Positions 18,040 to 26,910 of a stretch of 64,000 bases of DNA are shown one piece after another. The translations under genes and the position numbers were made by a program. Position 1 is the first letter of the stretch; every line of letters begins with the position of its first letter. Source of the DNA: SVTX01 sp964629615 (GTDB lineage Bacteria; Bacillota; Clostridia; Oscillospirales; CAG-272); NCBI GenBank assembly GCA_964629615.1, contig CAZVUD010000001.1, positions 1 to 64,000 of the forward strand. Reading direction: 5' to 3'. The notes under the pieces were generated by a model that did no database searches, was not told the origin of the DNA, and saw only the letters and a list, made by a program, of their open reading frames with translations.

Positions 18040-18205
18040 GCGACATAACTTTATAAATTCATCCATATAGTGTGTATTTTCATGGCAAAATACATGCTCT
18101 TATTTACATACTTATGTGGATGATTACTACAGTATATAAAGTTGTGTCGCAGCAATCGGAGCGTGTGTTTTAGTGCATCGACTTCGGTTGGTGCACTTTT
18201 TTATT
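18040..18205 (+). ncRNA. candidate structured RNA ending in a UUCG-capped terminator
   Basis: The first 16 transcribed bases (18040-18055) pair without interruption to 18135-18150, with one G-U. Inside, 18059-18070 pairs with 18112-18123 (12 bp) and 18073-18080 with 18087-18094 (8 bp). This makes a rod of three stacked helices with one-sided bulges of 11 and 17 bases. A single-stranded linker leads to a terminator (18172-18205) whose loop is C-UUCG-G, followed by a T run. The LRR gene starts 20 bases further on. It may be an independent small RNA or an attenuator leader. I do not recognise a known class; no T-box, SAM or cyclic-di-GMP core motif is visible. A MITE-like inverted repeat is an alternative. 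Confidence 0.6.
18172..18205 (+). terminator. terminator between the structured RNA and the LRR gene
   Basis: Ten-bp stem from AGTGCATCGA with TTGGTGCACT, a UUCG tetraloop closed by C-G, then six Ts. Transcripts must read through it to express the LRR gene. Confidence 0.85.
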
Positions 18206-18224
18206 TTTACTTGGAGGAAATGTC

Positions 18225-20443
18225 ATGAAAAAATTGCTTTTGTGTCTGTCAACATTTTGCATATTCGTAACTCTTGCGATATGCCTCACCCTCCCGGCAT
18301 CGGCTGAAACTGTCGGCGGCAACTGCGGTGCTTATGGCGATAATGTAAAGTGGAGTCTTGATACCGATACGGGTAAGCTCACTATTAGCGGTAGTGGGGA
18401 GATGAGAAATTATGGTGACTGGAGTGGTTTAGCTCCGTGGTATGATTATAAAGATTTGATCACAACAATTGAAATTAGAGAAGGTGTTACAAGCATAGGT
18501 AATTATGCATTTTATAATTGCAACAGTCTTATAAGTACAGCAATACCTGATAGTGTTACAAGTATAGGCAGTTCTGCATTTTGGGATTGCCGCAGTCTTA
18601 CAAGTATAACAATACCTGATAGTGTTACAAGTATAGGTGAGTGGGCATTTAATAATTGTTCAAAATTAAATGAAATATATATAACCGATATAGCTGCATG
18701 GTGTAATATGAATGTTGGTTCTCATAATGATGATTTAAGCGGTAATATATACTTAAATGGAAAGCTAATTGTTGATTTGGTTATTCCCGAAGGTGTTACT
18801 AATATAAGAGAATTTGCATTCAGAAATTGTAGCAGTCTTATAAGTATAGCAATACCTGATAGCGTTACAAGCATAGGTGATTATGCATTTGAATATTGCC
18901 GCAGTCTTACAAATATAGCAATACCTGATAGCGTTACAAGCATAGGTGATTATGCATTTGAATATTGCCGCAGTCTTACAAATATAGCAATACCTGATAG
19001 CGTTACAAGTATAGGTAATGGTGCATTTATTGGTTGCAGCAGTCTTACAAGTATAACAATACCCGAAGGTGTTACATGTATAGGTAGTTCTGCATTTTGG
19101 GATTGCCGCAGTCTTACAAGTATAACAATACCCGAAGGCGTTACAAGTATAGGTAGTTCTGCATTTTCTAATTGTAGCAGTCTTACAAGTATAACTATTC
19201 CTGAAGGTGTTACAAGCATAGGTGATTATGCATTTGATAATTGCCGCAGTCTTACAAGCATAACAATACCTGATAGTGTTACACGTATAGGTAGTTCTGC
19301 ATTTTGGGATTGCTATAATCTTAAAACTGTTAAATTGTCCAACAAAATAAGTATTATTAAAAAAGACGTATTTTCGTATTGTTGGAATTTTGAAACAATA
19401 ATTTTCTGCGGTACTGAAGAAGAGTGGAATAATGTTGCGAAAGTTTCAGGTTGGGACAGTAGTTGCGGTGAGTATAAAGTAATTTACCACAAATACAGTG
19501 TCACATCAATAGACGAAAACAAGCACACATGCAAGTGTGAATATTGCGACAGTTCTTTTGAGGCGAATCATGAATGGAATAGCGGTAAAGTAACTACACC
19601 TGCAACGCATCTTAAAGAAGGTGTAATGACATACACTTGTAAAGATTGCGAAGCTACAAGAACAGAACCTGTAGATAAAATTTCTGAGCATACATACGGC
19701 GATTGGAAGAAATATGACGACAAGCAGCATGTGAAAGAATGCGAGTGCGGCGACAAGCTATATGAAGATCATGACTTTGACGAAGGCAAGATTACTACAG
19801 AGCCGACCCACCTTGAAAAAGGCGTAAAAACCTACACTTGTAAGGATTGCGAAGCTACAAGAACAGAACCTGTAGATAAAATTTCTGAGCATACATACAG
19901 CGATTGGAAGAAATATGACAACAAGCAGCATGTGAAAGAATGCGAGTGCGGTGACAAGCTATATGAAGATCATGACTTTGACGAAGGCAAGATTACTACA
20001 GAGCCGANNNNNNNNNNNNNNNNNNNNNNNNNNNNNNNNNNNNNNNNNNNNNNNNNNNNNNNNNNNNNNNNNNNNNNNNNNNNNNNNNNNNNNNNNNNNN
20101 NNNNNNNCAGCATGTGAAAGAATGCGAGTGCGGTGACAAGCTATATGAAGATCATGACTTTGGCAAAGGCACTGTAACAGCAGAGCCTACCTACACAGAA
20201 GAAGGCAAAATAACACACACATGCGTTTGCGGAGATTCTTATACCGAGGCGATACCGAAGCTTGAAAAAGATCCTGACAGCACTAACAGTCCTGATGAAA
20301 CGTTAAACAGCAATGAACCCACAACAGGTGACTCTGATAACGCAACTGAAAATTCAGGATGCGGCAGTAATGCAAATGCAAGTGCATTTCTCATTTTAGC
20401 GTTGACAATGCTTCCCTTTTTGATCAAAAAGAGTAAAGAGTAA
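18225..20443 (+). CDS. BspA-type leucine-rich-repeat exported protein, interrupted by an assembly gap
   Basis: Signal peptide MKKLLLCLSTFCIFVTLAIC ending near PASA, then an N-terminal domain (NVKWSLDTDTGKLTISGSG) and about eleven LRR_5 repeats of 23 residues (VTSIG..AF..C.SLTSI.IP). Then come Cys-rich repeats of 67 residues (HTYGDWKKYD, HVKECECGDKL, YTCKDCEATRTEPV). After the N gap the same repeat resumes, ending in a Ser/Thr/Asp-rich stalk and a tail of GCGSNANA, a membrane helix and KKSKE. BspA-like proteins are surface adhesins or scaffold binders. The two halves are out of frame only because the gap is an arbitrary 100 N. It is more AT-rich, with ATT/GTT/AAT codons unlike its neighbours. 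GGAGG precedes the start. Confidence 0.85.
18858..18995 (+). repeat. exact 69-bp tandem duplication within the LRR region
   Basis: 18858-18926 and 18927-18995 are identical and encode the same 23-residue repeat twice, indicating a recent duplication. Confidence 0.9.
19590..20240 (+). repeat. 201-bp direct repeats encoding Cys-rich 67-residue units
   Basis: CAGCATGTGAAAGAATGCGA occurs at 19725, 19926 and 20108. The first two lie exactly 201 bases apart; the third follows the N gap. Boundaries of the repeat block are approximate. Confidence 0.85.
20008..20107. other. assembly gap of 100 N
   Basis: Exactly 100 ambiguous bases inside the repeat region; the round number indicates a placeholder, not a measured length. 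Confidence 0.97.
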
Positions 20444-20454
20444 ATTTTAAATTT

Positions 20455-20498
20455 AACCAAAACACTGATATGATCTTTCATATCAGTGCTTTGGTTTT
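20455..20498 (+). terminator. terminator after the LRR gene
   Basis: Long stem containing ACTGATATGA / TCATATCAGT with AACCAAA / TTTGGTT at the base and a short T run. Confidence 0.8.
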
Positions 20499-20521
20499 AA
20501 GAAGAATTTTTTACAAAACCG

Positions 20522-20550
20522 TTGACAAAATCCTTCTTTAATGATATACT
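20522..20550 (+). promoter_or_regulatory. valS promoter, sigma-A type
   Basis: TTGACA, 17 bases, TATACT, upstream of the T-box leader. Confidence 0.8.
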
Positions 20551-20556
20551 ATTATT

Positions 20557-20788
20557 ACTATATTGATGTAAACATGTTGACCCTCGGAGGAGTAGATACC
20601 TAACCGTTGCAGAGAGCGGACGATTGCTGTGAGATCCGTACGGAGAATTATCGAAGGTTGCCGACGGTAGTGGCGCACAGCGACGGTGGTAACGTTATAG
20701 CCGAAGAGTGATGTCATAATTTGACATAAGTCGGGTGGTACCGCGCTTTTTGCGTCCTGATATGCGTTTTGCATATCAGGGCTTTTTT
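20557..20788 (+). ncRNA. T-box leader of valS
   Basis: Tandem features of a T-box riboswitch: stem I region with AGAGAG and a distal hairpin, the T-box sequence GGGTGGTACCGCG at 20733-20745, and an intrinsic terminator right behind it. Uncharged tRNA-Val would stabilise the antiterminator and permit valS transcription. A GAA S-turn-like sequence is followed by GTT at 20657-20659, which may be the valine specifier; I give this reading low confidence. The 5' end is estimated from the promoter. Confidence 0.92.
20753..20788 (+). terminator. regulated terminator of the valS T-box
   Basis: Ten-bp stem CCTGATATGC / GCATATCAGG followed by GC and six Ts. Confidence 0.88.
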
Positions 20789-20828
20789 GTTTAAAAATAA
20801 TTTATTATAAATCGAAAGGTATGAAAAA

Positions 20829-23477
20829 ATGAGTTCTTACAACGAATTACCAAAAACATATTCGCCGAGTGAATTTGAAGACAGGATCTACAGCGAATGG
20901 TGTGAAAAGGGCTACTTTACGCCCGATAAAAACAACAACAATCCTTCATTTTCGGTGGTCATCCCTCCCCCGAACGTAACAGGTCAGCTCCACATGGGAC
21001 ATGCCCTTGACGAAACACTTCAGGACGTTCTCGTAAGATACAAGAGAATGCAGGGCTTCAACACTCTTTGGATCCCCGGCACAGACCACGCAGGTATTGC
21101 AACGCAGATCAAGGTCGAGGAGCGCCTTCGCGTTGACGAGGGACTTTCCAGATACGATCTCGGACGCGAAAAGTTCCTTGAGCGTGTATGGGGCTGGAAG
21201 GACACATACGAAGCAAGGATCACAAGCCAGCTTAAAAAGCTCGGCGCCTCCTGCGACTGGTCGCGCCAGAGATTTACCATGGACGAGGGCTGCTCAAAGG
21301 CGGTTCGCGAGGTGTTCGTAAACCTTTATGACAAGGGGCTTATCTACAGAGGTCACAGGATCATAAACTGGTGTCCCCGTTGCCTCACGGCACTCTCGGA
21401 TGCCGAGGTCGAATACAAGGATATGCCCGGCAATTTCTGGCACATAAAGTATCCCATCAAGGGCGAGGACGGATATGTTGAGGTTGCAACAACAAGACCC
21501 GAAACCATGTTCGGCGACACTGCTGTGGCTGTAAACCCCGACGATGAGTCCACACGTCATCTCATCGGCAAGACTCTCATTTTGCCCATAGTAGGACGTG
21601 AGATACCCGTTATTGCGGATGATTATGTCGAGATAGGATTTGGTACGGGATGTGTTAAGATCACACCTGCACACGACCCCAACGACTTTATGGTAGGTCA
21701 GCGCCACGACCTTGAGCAGATAAAGGTCATGAACGACGATGCCACAATGAATTCCTATGCAGGAAAATACGAGGGCATGGACAGATATGAATGCCGCAAA
21801 GCCCTTGTTGCCGATCTTGAAGAAAGCGGTTATCTTATAAAAACAGAGCCTCACGAGCACAATGTTGGCGTTTGCTACCGTTGCGGCACTACCGTAGAGC
21901 CGCTTACGAGCGACCAGTGGTTCGTTAAGATGAAGCCCTTAGCCGAGCCTGCGATCAAGGCTGTTGAGGACGGCGATATAAGCTTTGTTCCCGAAAGATT
22001 TTCCAAGAACTACTTCAATTGGATGAACAACATCCTTGACTGGTGCATCTCGCGTCAGCTCTGGTGGGGTCACAGAATACCTGCATTCTACTGCGACACA
22101 TGCGGAAAGATGACGGTTTCCAAGGAAGACATAACAGTTTGTCCTCATTGCGGTGCACCCGTTCGTCAGGACGAGGACGTGCTTGACACGTGGTTCTCAT
22201 CCGCACTTTGGCCCTTCTCCACTCTCGGTTGGCCCGAGCACACAGAGGATCTTGAAAGATACTATCCCACAAGCGTGCTTGTAACAGGATATGACATAAT
22301 CACATTCTGGGTATCGAGAATGATATTCTCAGGTCTTGAGCACATGGGCAAAAAGCCCTTCTCTACCGTGTTCATTCACGGTCTTGTGCGCGACGCACAG
22401 GGCAGAAAGATGTCCAAATCTCTCGGAAACGGTATAGACCCTCTGGAAATAATCAAGGATTACGGTGCGGACGCGCTCAGATTTGCGCTTGCAACAGGCA
22501 ACTCCCCCGGAAACGACATGAGATTTTCACAGGAGAAGATAGAATCTGCGCGTAACTTTGCAAACAAACTCTGGAACGCATCAAGATTCGTTAGAATGAA
22601 TCTCACAATAAACGACAATGCCCTGCCCTCATATGACAAGCTTGCAATTGAGGACAAGTGGTTGCTTTCCAACTTCAACGCACTCGCAGCAAATGTTACC
22701 GGTGCGCTTGACAAGTTTGAGGTCGGTGTTGCGCTTTCCGCGATATACGACTTTACATGGGATATCCTTTGCGACTGGTATATCGAGCTTGCCAAGGCAA
22801 GACTCAATGCAACAGGCACAGAGGAAAATGAGATCTGCCAGAGAGTCCTTCTCTATGTTCTTACCGGTACTCTCAAGCTTCTCCATCCCTTCATGCCCTT
22901 CATCACAGAAGAGATATATCAGAGCCTGCCCCACGACACCGAGAGCATCATGATATCTGAGTATCCCAAATACAGTGCAGACATGTGCTTTGAAGCCGAG
23001 CAGGATCAGATGAAGCAGATAATCGATGCCATAAAGGCTATCAGAGTGCGCCGCAGTGAGATGAACATAGCTCCCTCACGCAAGGCAAAGGTATATATTG
23101 AAACAAAGTATACAAAAACATTCTCAAGCGACTGTGCTCCCTTCTTTGTAAGGCTTGCTTCCGCATCCGAGGTATATGTATCCGAGTCATTTACAAAAGA
23201 CGAGATAAGCGCAGACGACAGCGTACAGATCATCACAGACTCCGCGACCATATATCTTCCTCTGTCCGATATCATTGATTTTGAAAAGGAAAAGGCAAGA
23301 CTTGAGGGTGAACGCAAGAAGCTTATAGGCGAGATAGAAAGAATAGAAAAGAAGCTTGCAAACGAAGGATTTGTTGCCAAGGCTCCCGCACAGGTCATCG
23401 AGGGCGAAAAGACCAAGATGGCAAAGTACCGCGAAAATCTTGATGGCGTCCTCTCTGCGATCGCAAAGCTCGGCTGA
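20829..23477 (+). CDS. valS: valyl-tRNA synthetase
   Basis: Class I synthetase that charges tRNA-Val. 882 residues, the usual length. The HIGH-type motif is HMGHALDETL in PPPNVTGQLHMGHAL, and KMSKS is present as GRKMSKSLGNGIDP. The CP1 editing domain lies between (TTRPETMFGDTAVAVNP). A C-terminal coiled-coil arm is visible near FEKEKARLEGERKKLIGEIE. Codons favour ATC and CTC as in other highly expressed genes here. Controlled by the T-box leader upstream. Confidence 0.98.
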   Translation: MSSYNELPKTYSPSEFEDRIYSEWCEKGYFTPDKNNNNPSFSVVIPPPNVTGQLHMGHALDETLQDVLVRYKRMQGFNTLWIPGTDHAGIATQIKVEERLRVDEGLSRYDLGREKFLERVWGWKDTYEARITSQLKKLGASCDWSRQRFTMDEGCSKAVREVFVNLYDKGLIYRGHRIINWCPRCLTALSDAEVEYKDMPGNFWHIKYPIKGEDGYVEVATTRPETMFGDTAVAVNPDDESTRHLIGKTLILPIVGREIPVIADDYVEIGFGTGCVKITPAHDPNDFMVGQRHDLEQIKVMNDDATMNSYAGKYEGMDRYECRKALVADLEESGYLIKTEPHEHNVGVCYRCGTTVEPLTSDQWFVKMKPLAEPAIKAVEDGDISFVPERFSKNYFNWMNNILDWCISRQLWWGHRIPAFYCDTCGKMTVSKEDITVCPHCGAPVRQDEDVLDTWFSSALWPFSTLGWPEHTEDLERYYPTSVLVTGYDIITFWVSRMIFSGLEHMGKKPFSTVFIHGLVRDAQGRKMSKSLGNGIDPLEIIKDYGADALRFALATGNSPGNDMRFSQEKIESARNFANKLWNASRFVRMNLTINDNALPSYDKLAIEDKWLLSNFNALAANVTGALDKFEVGVALSAIYDFTWDILCDWYIELAKARLNATGTEENEICQRVLLYVLTGTLKLLHPFMPFITEEIYQSLPHDTESIMISEYPKYSADMCFEAEQDQMKQIIDAIKAIRVRRSEMNIAPSRKAKVYIETKYTKTFSSDCAPFFVRLASASEVYVSESFTKDEISADDSVQIITDSATIYLPLSDIIDFEKEKARLEGERKKLIGEIERIEKKLANEGFVAKAPAQVIEGEKTKMAKYRENLDGVLSAIAKLG

Positions 23478-23508
23478 TACATCCAAACCAAATCTTGACA
23501 GGTGAATA

Positions 23509-24333
23509 ATGAACACAAAATATGTATTTCTTGATGTTGACGGCACGCTCGTCAACTTCAAGAGCCAGATACCCGAAAGTGCAGTAAAAGCCCTCCGTGA
23601 GGCTCAAAAAAACGGTCACAAGATGATCATTTGCACAGGCAGGCAGAAGTCCCAGATATACAAGGAACTGTTAAACTGCGTGAAATTTGACGGCATAGTA
23701 GCCTCCAGCGCGGCTTATATCGAGCTTGACGGCAAGGTCATATTTGAGAGCCGCCCCACACAGGAAAAGCTTGATAAGATAATCGACTTTTTCCACGACA
23801 ATAGCATTCCCTTCTGCCTGCAGACCACGCATGCCATATATCTTGAAAAGCCAAGTCTTGATGAGATATACAAATTTATGCGTGAGAGGGGCAACAGCGA
23901 AAAGCTTATTGACAGCGTGCTTGGTAATACCGTATTTACAGACGATCCCAAGACCTGCGACTGCGTCGAGAAGATCGCATACTACAATTCTCCCTTTGAT
24001 CTTGACGAGGTGAGAGATCATCTCGGTGACTATTACCATGTTGTCGGATACAGTCTTGGAACTGACAACGGAAGCTTCCACGGTGAGGTCACATTCGATG
24101 GCATAACCAAAGCAACCGGCATTGAGATACTCATGCGTGCCGCAGGCGCGCCAATATCCGATTCCATAGCTGTGGGTGACAGCGAGAACGATCTGGAGAT
24201 GCTCCGCCTTGCAGGGTATTCTGTATGCATGGGCAACGGCTCGGATGAAGCACGTGCATCTGCCGATCTCGTTACCACCGACATTGACGATGACGGCATT
24301 TACAATGCATTCAAAAAGATCGGGCTCATATAA
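23509..24333 (+). CDS. Cof-type HAD-IIB phosphatase
   Basis: 274 residues. HAD motif I is LDVDGTLVNF, motif II lies in MIICTGR, and motifs III/IV in AVGDSENDLEMLRLAGYSVCMGN. The order and the C2-type cap between them mark a Cof/YbiV-like sugar-phosphate or flavin-phosphate phosphatase; the substrate cannot be predicted. It follows valS by 31 bases without a terminator and is probably co-transcribed. Confidence 0.88.
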   Translation: MNTKYVFLDVDGTLVNFKSQIPESAVKALREAQKNGHKMIICTGRQKSQIYKELLNCVKFDGIVASSAAYIELDGKVIFESRPTQEKLDKIIDFFHDNSIPFCLQTTHAIYLEKPSLDEIYKFMRERGNSEKLIDSVLGNTVFTDDPKTCDCVEKIAYYNSPFDLDEVRDHLGDYYHVVGYSLGTDNGSFHGEVTFDGITKATGIEILMRAAGAPISDSIAVGDSENDLEMLRLAGYSVCMGNGSDEARASADLVTTDIDDDGIYNAFKKIGLI

Positions 24334-24356
24334 TAAAATAATAGCGGATATTTGAG

Positions 24357-24403
24357 ATCACGCATCCCAATTACAGGCACATGTCGTGATTGGAATGCGT
24401 GAT
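24357..24403 (+). terminator. long hairpin after the HAD gene, probable terminator
   Basis: Fifteen-base arms ATCACGCATCCCAAT / ATTGGAATGCGTGAT with one mismatch. Only a weak T stretch follows, so termination is inferred. Confidence 0.5.
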
Positions 24404-24435
24404 ATTTTAATATCAGTAATGGAGGAACTGCAATA

Positions 24436-24763
24436 ATGAAAAAACTGATCTTATCATTGGCTACTCTGACTATATTCATAACTCTGTTTCTATTGCGGCG
24501 CCGCAAAAGGTGAGATCACCGGAGATGTGAGCACAGACGATACATATACAGACGATACACATACAGAAGATACATATGCAGAAGATACGTATACAGAAGA
24601 TACAAGCACAGATTTCTCCGATGATCCAACTGAAACAAGTATTCCGTGGGATCAAATAATGTCAATGGCAGGCTGCAGCAGTTCTTTAAATACCGATATG
24701 ATCCTTATATTTGCAGTAATTATCGCCTTTGCAGGATTTATTTTAAAAAAAGAAAAGCAATAA
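24436..24763 (+). pseudogene. short exported acidic-repeat protein, frameshifted after its signal peptide
   Basis: A GGAGG site precedes ATG at 24436, which encodes MKKLILSLATLTIFITLFLL and stops soon after. In the next frame the sequence continues as CGAAKGEITGDVSTDD, a plausible signal-peptidase site, then TYTEDT-type repeats with an 18-bp period, then SMAGCSSSLNTD, a membrane helix and FILKKEKQ. One extra base around the palindrome GCGGCGCCGC (24494-24503) explains the break. The tail and signal peptide resemble those of the LRR protein at 18225. It may be a sequencing error, a dead gene or phase variation. Confidence 0.6.
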
Positions 24764-24786
24764 GATGACCATTAAAGGAGCATAAC

Positions 24787-24825
24787 AAAAGACAAGACCT
24801 GTCGTTTGACAGGTCTTGTCTTTTA
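24787..24825. terminator. bidirectional terminator between convergent genes
   Basis: Seventeen-bp perfect stem AAAAGACAAGACCTGTC / GACAGGTCTTGTCTTTT with a four-base loop. Confidence 0.88.
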
Positions 24826-24846
24826 TTCTCACTGCATAAGCAGTAA

Positions 24847-26874
24847 TTATTCAGCGTCGGAAGCCTCAGCTTCTTCTTCAGCAGGCATAGCTTCCATAGC
24901 AGCCTTTGCCTCTTCGAGGATAGCTCTGATGGAGAGATTTACCTTCTGCTTTTCCATGTCGATGTCTGTGATCTTTGCATCAACTACCTGACCGATCTCA
25001 AGCACGTCAGCAGGCTTTGCGATCCTTGTGAGGGAGATCTGGGAGTTGTGGATAAGACCGTCAACACCGTCAACGATCTCAGCAAATGCACCGAAGGGCA
25101 TCATGCTTACGATCTTAACGGATACGATATCACCAACCTGATAGTTGTGTGTGAATATGTACCAAGGATTGGATTCCTCTGTCTTGTATCCGAGGGATAT
25201 CTTCTTTGTTTCTGTATCAAAGCTCTTTACATATACTTCAATCTCGTCGCCGATAGAAACAACGTCAGAGGGCTTGCAATTTCTCTTCCAAGAAAGCTCT
25301 GTTACGTGTACCATACCGTCAACACCGCCGAGGTCTACAAATGCACCGAAGGATGTAAGGCTCTTTACCTTACCTGTGTATCTCTTGCCCTCTTCAATGT
25401 TTTCCCAGAAGCTCTTTTCAGCCAAACGGCGCTCCTCACGTGCAACAACACGGATAGAGCCCTTTGCCTTCTTGCCCTGATCTCTTGCTTCTGTGATCTT
25501 GAGCTTAACTGTCTGTCCCTTCATTACGCTAAGGTCTGCGCCCTTGGGAAGACCGCTCTGTGATTCATGTACGAATACTCTTGTTGAGTCAACAAGAACG
25601 ATGATACCGCTCTTGACGATCTCAATAACAGTACCTTCAAGTACTGTTTCATTTTCTTTTGCTTCAACGATTTTTGTCCAGCATGCATCGGAATCAACTC
25701 TCTTCTTGGAAAGGGTTGCAAATCCTTCTACATCGCTGACACGGATAACGAATGCCTTAACAGCATCGCCGATCTTGAACATCTCGGAAAGCTTAACAGA
25801 GGGATCATCTGTTATCTGATCAGCTTTGATTATGCCTGTAACTTTTGCGCCGATGTCAAGCTGGATCTCTCCGTCATTAACAGCGGTTACGTAACCGGTA
25901 ACGATATCTCCTGTATTTAAAGTTTTAAGTGAATCTTCGAGAAGTTCTGCAAAGTTTTCTACTGCTTCGCTCATGGTTCTTTCTACCTCCTGTATTATGT
26001 CGTGCGGCGTTGATGCGCCTGCTACGATTCCCACTCTCGTGTGGGTGAACGGAATATACACCTTAAGCTCGCTCGCATCCTCGATCATCACAGTGTCGTC
26101 GCATTCCTTCTTGCATATCGAATAGAGCTTTGCTGAATTCGAGCTTGATCTGCTTCCGATTACTACCATAAAATCACTTTCGCTTGCAAGAGACATAGCT
26201 TCAAGCTGTCTTTTTTCCGTAACACTACATATTGTATCAAAAATTATCGGTTTTGTACATACCTTTTTCAAAAGTTTTTTTGTTTTTTCCCATTCGCCTA
26301 AATTTTGTGTGGTTTGAGCCACTAAAATTATGCATTTTGCACAACGGATTTTATCAATTTTTTCCTCGCATATCTTGGAAAACTCAAGCGAAGAGGAAAA
26401 CACGTATTTCTCGCCGCAAAAACGGCTGCAGAAGCCTATGACCTCAGGATGATCGGATGATCCGAGCACGAGCAGGACGCTGTCCTTATCTGAATGATCG
26501 GTCACTATTTTCTGTATCTTTTTTACATAGGAGCAGGTACAATCCACATATGAAAAATAAGGATTTTTGGCGGCACACGCATCCAGTAACGACTCCACGG
26601 ACTGCGATATACCGTGCGCTCTCACAAACACCTTAACAGGTGTAGCTTGACTCGCGCCATCACACACGCTCTCTATCTCGCCCTCGGATATCACACGCAC
26701 TCCCGCGTCGCGCAGACGCTGATTATACGTATCGTTGTGTATCAGTGCGCCAAGAGTATATATGCGCTCACCCGATGTCTTGTTTTTGATCTCTTCCTCA
26801 ACTGCGCGTGTAGCACGCGTGACACCGAAGCAAAAGCCTGCATTCTCTGCCACCTTTATATTGCTGTTTTTCAA
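24847..26874 (-). CDS. ispH-rpsA: IspH fused to four S1 RNA-binding domains
   Basis: 675 residues. Residues 1-290 are 4-hydroxy-3-methylbut-2-enyl diphosphate reductase, the last step of the MEP isoprenoid pathway. Its [4Fe-4S] cysteines lie in NAGFCFGVTRA, VDCTCSYVKK and FDTICSVTEKRQ, and VRAHGIS is conserved. Residues from about 317 hold four S1 domains of the ribosomal protein S1 type (third: GAFVDLGGVDGMVHVTELSW; fourth: GAFAEIVDGVDGLIHNSQIS) and an acidic tail. The start is TTG at 26874, with GAGGTG four bases upstream. The fusion is known in Clostridia. A strong internal ribosome binding site at the junction is listed separately. Last gene of the rpiR-cmk-plsC run. Confidence 0.95.
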   Translation of the reverse strand: MKNSNIKVAENAGFCFGVTRATRAVEEEIKNKTSGERIYTLGALIHNDTYNQRLRDAGVRVISEGEIESVCDGASQATPVKVFVRAHGISQSVESLLDACAAKNPYFSYVDCTCSYVKKIQKIVTDHSDKDSVLLVLGSSDHPEVIGFCSRFCGEKYVFSSSLEFSKICEEKIDKIRCAKCIILVAQTTQNLGEWEKTKKLLKKVCTKPIIFDTICSVTEKRQLEAMSLASESDFMVVIGSRSSSNSAKLYSICKKECDDTVMIEDASELKVYIPFTHTRVGIVAGASTPHDIIQEVERTMSEAVENFAELLEDSLKTLNTGDIVTGYVTAVNDGEIQLDIGAKVTGIIKADQITDDPSVKLSEMFKIGDAVKAFVIRVSDVEGFATLSKKRVDSDACWTKIVEAKENETVLEGTVIEIVKSGIIVLVDSTRVFVHESQSGLPKGADLSVMKGQTVKLKITEARDQGKKAKGSIRVVAREERRLAEKSFWENIEEGKRYTGKVKSLTSFGAFVDLGGVDGMVHVTELSWKRNCKPSDVVSIGDEIEVYVKSFDTETKKISLGYKTEESNPWYIFTHNYQVGDIVSVKIVSMMPFGAFAEIVDGVDGLIHNSQISLTRIAKPADVLEIGQVVDAKITDIDMEKQKVNLSIRAILEEAKAAMEAMPAEEEAEASDAE
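25972..25991 (-). promoter_or_regulatory. internal Shine-Dalgarno and in-frame ATG at the IspH/S1 junction
   Basis: On the minus strand AGGAGGT (25991-25985) lies ten bases before an in-frame ATG at 25974 (residue 301). Initiation here would give a separate 375-residue S1 protein (24847-25974). Codon use changes from ATA-containing to ATC-dominated at this point. The site is as strong as any gene start in the window. Confidence 0.55.
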
Positions 26875-26910
26875 ATCGCACCTCGGATAAACATTACTTT
26901 TTTGATAAGA

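Noticed and set aside
18040..18205. Structured RNA as 6S RNA or a known riboswitch
   Set aside because: There is no large central bubble as in 6S RNA and no recognisable riboswitch core; kept as an unclassified candidate.
18858..19300. Regular repeats resembling a CRISPR or minisatellite array
   Set aside because: Units of 69 bp stay in frame and encode 23-residue leucine-rich repeats; there are no unique spacers.
19951..20136. Open frame running through the N gap in another frame
   Set aside because: It exists only because ambiguous bases were translated; the gene continues in the repeat-encoding frame.
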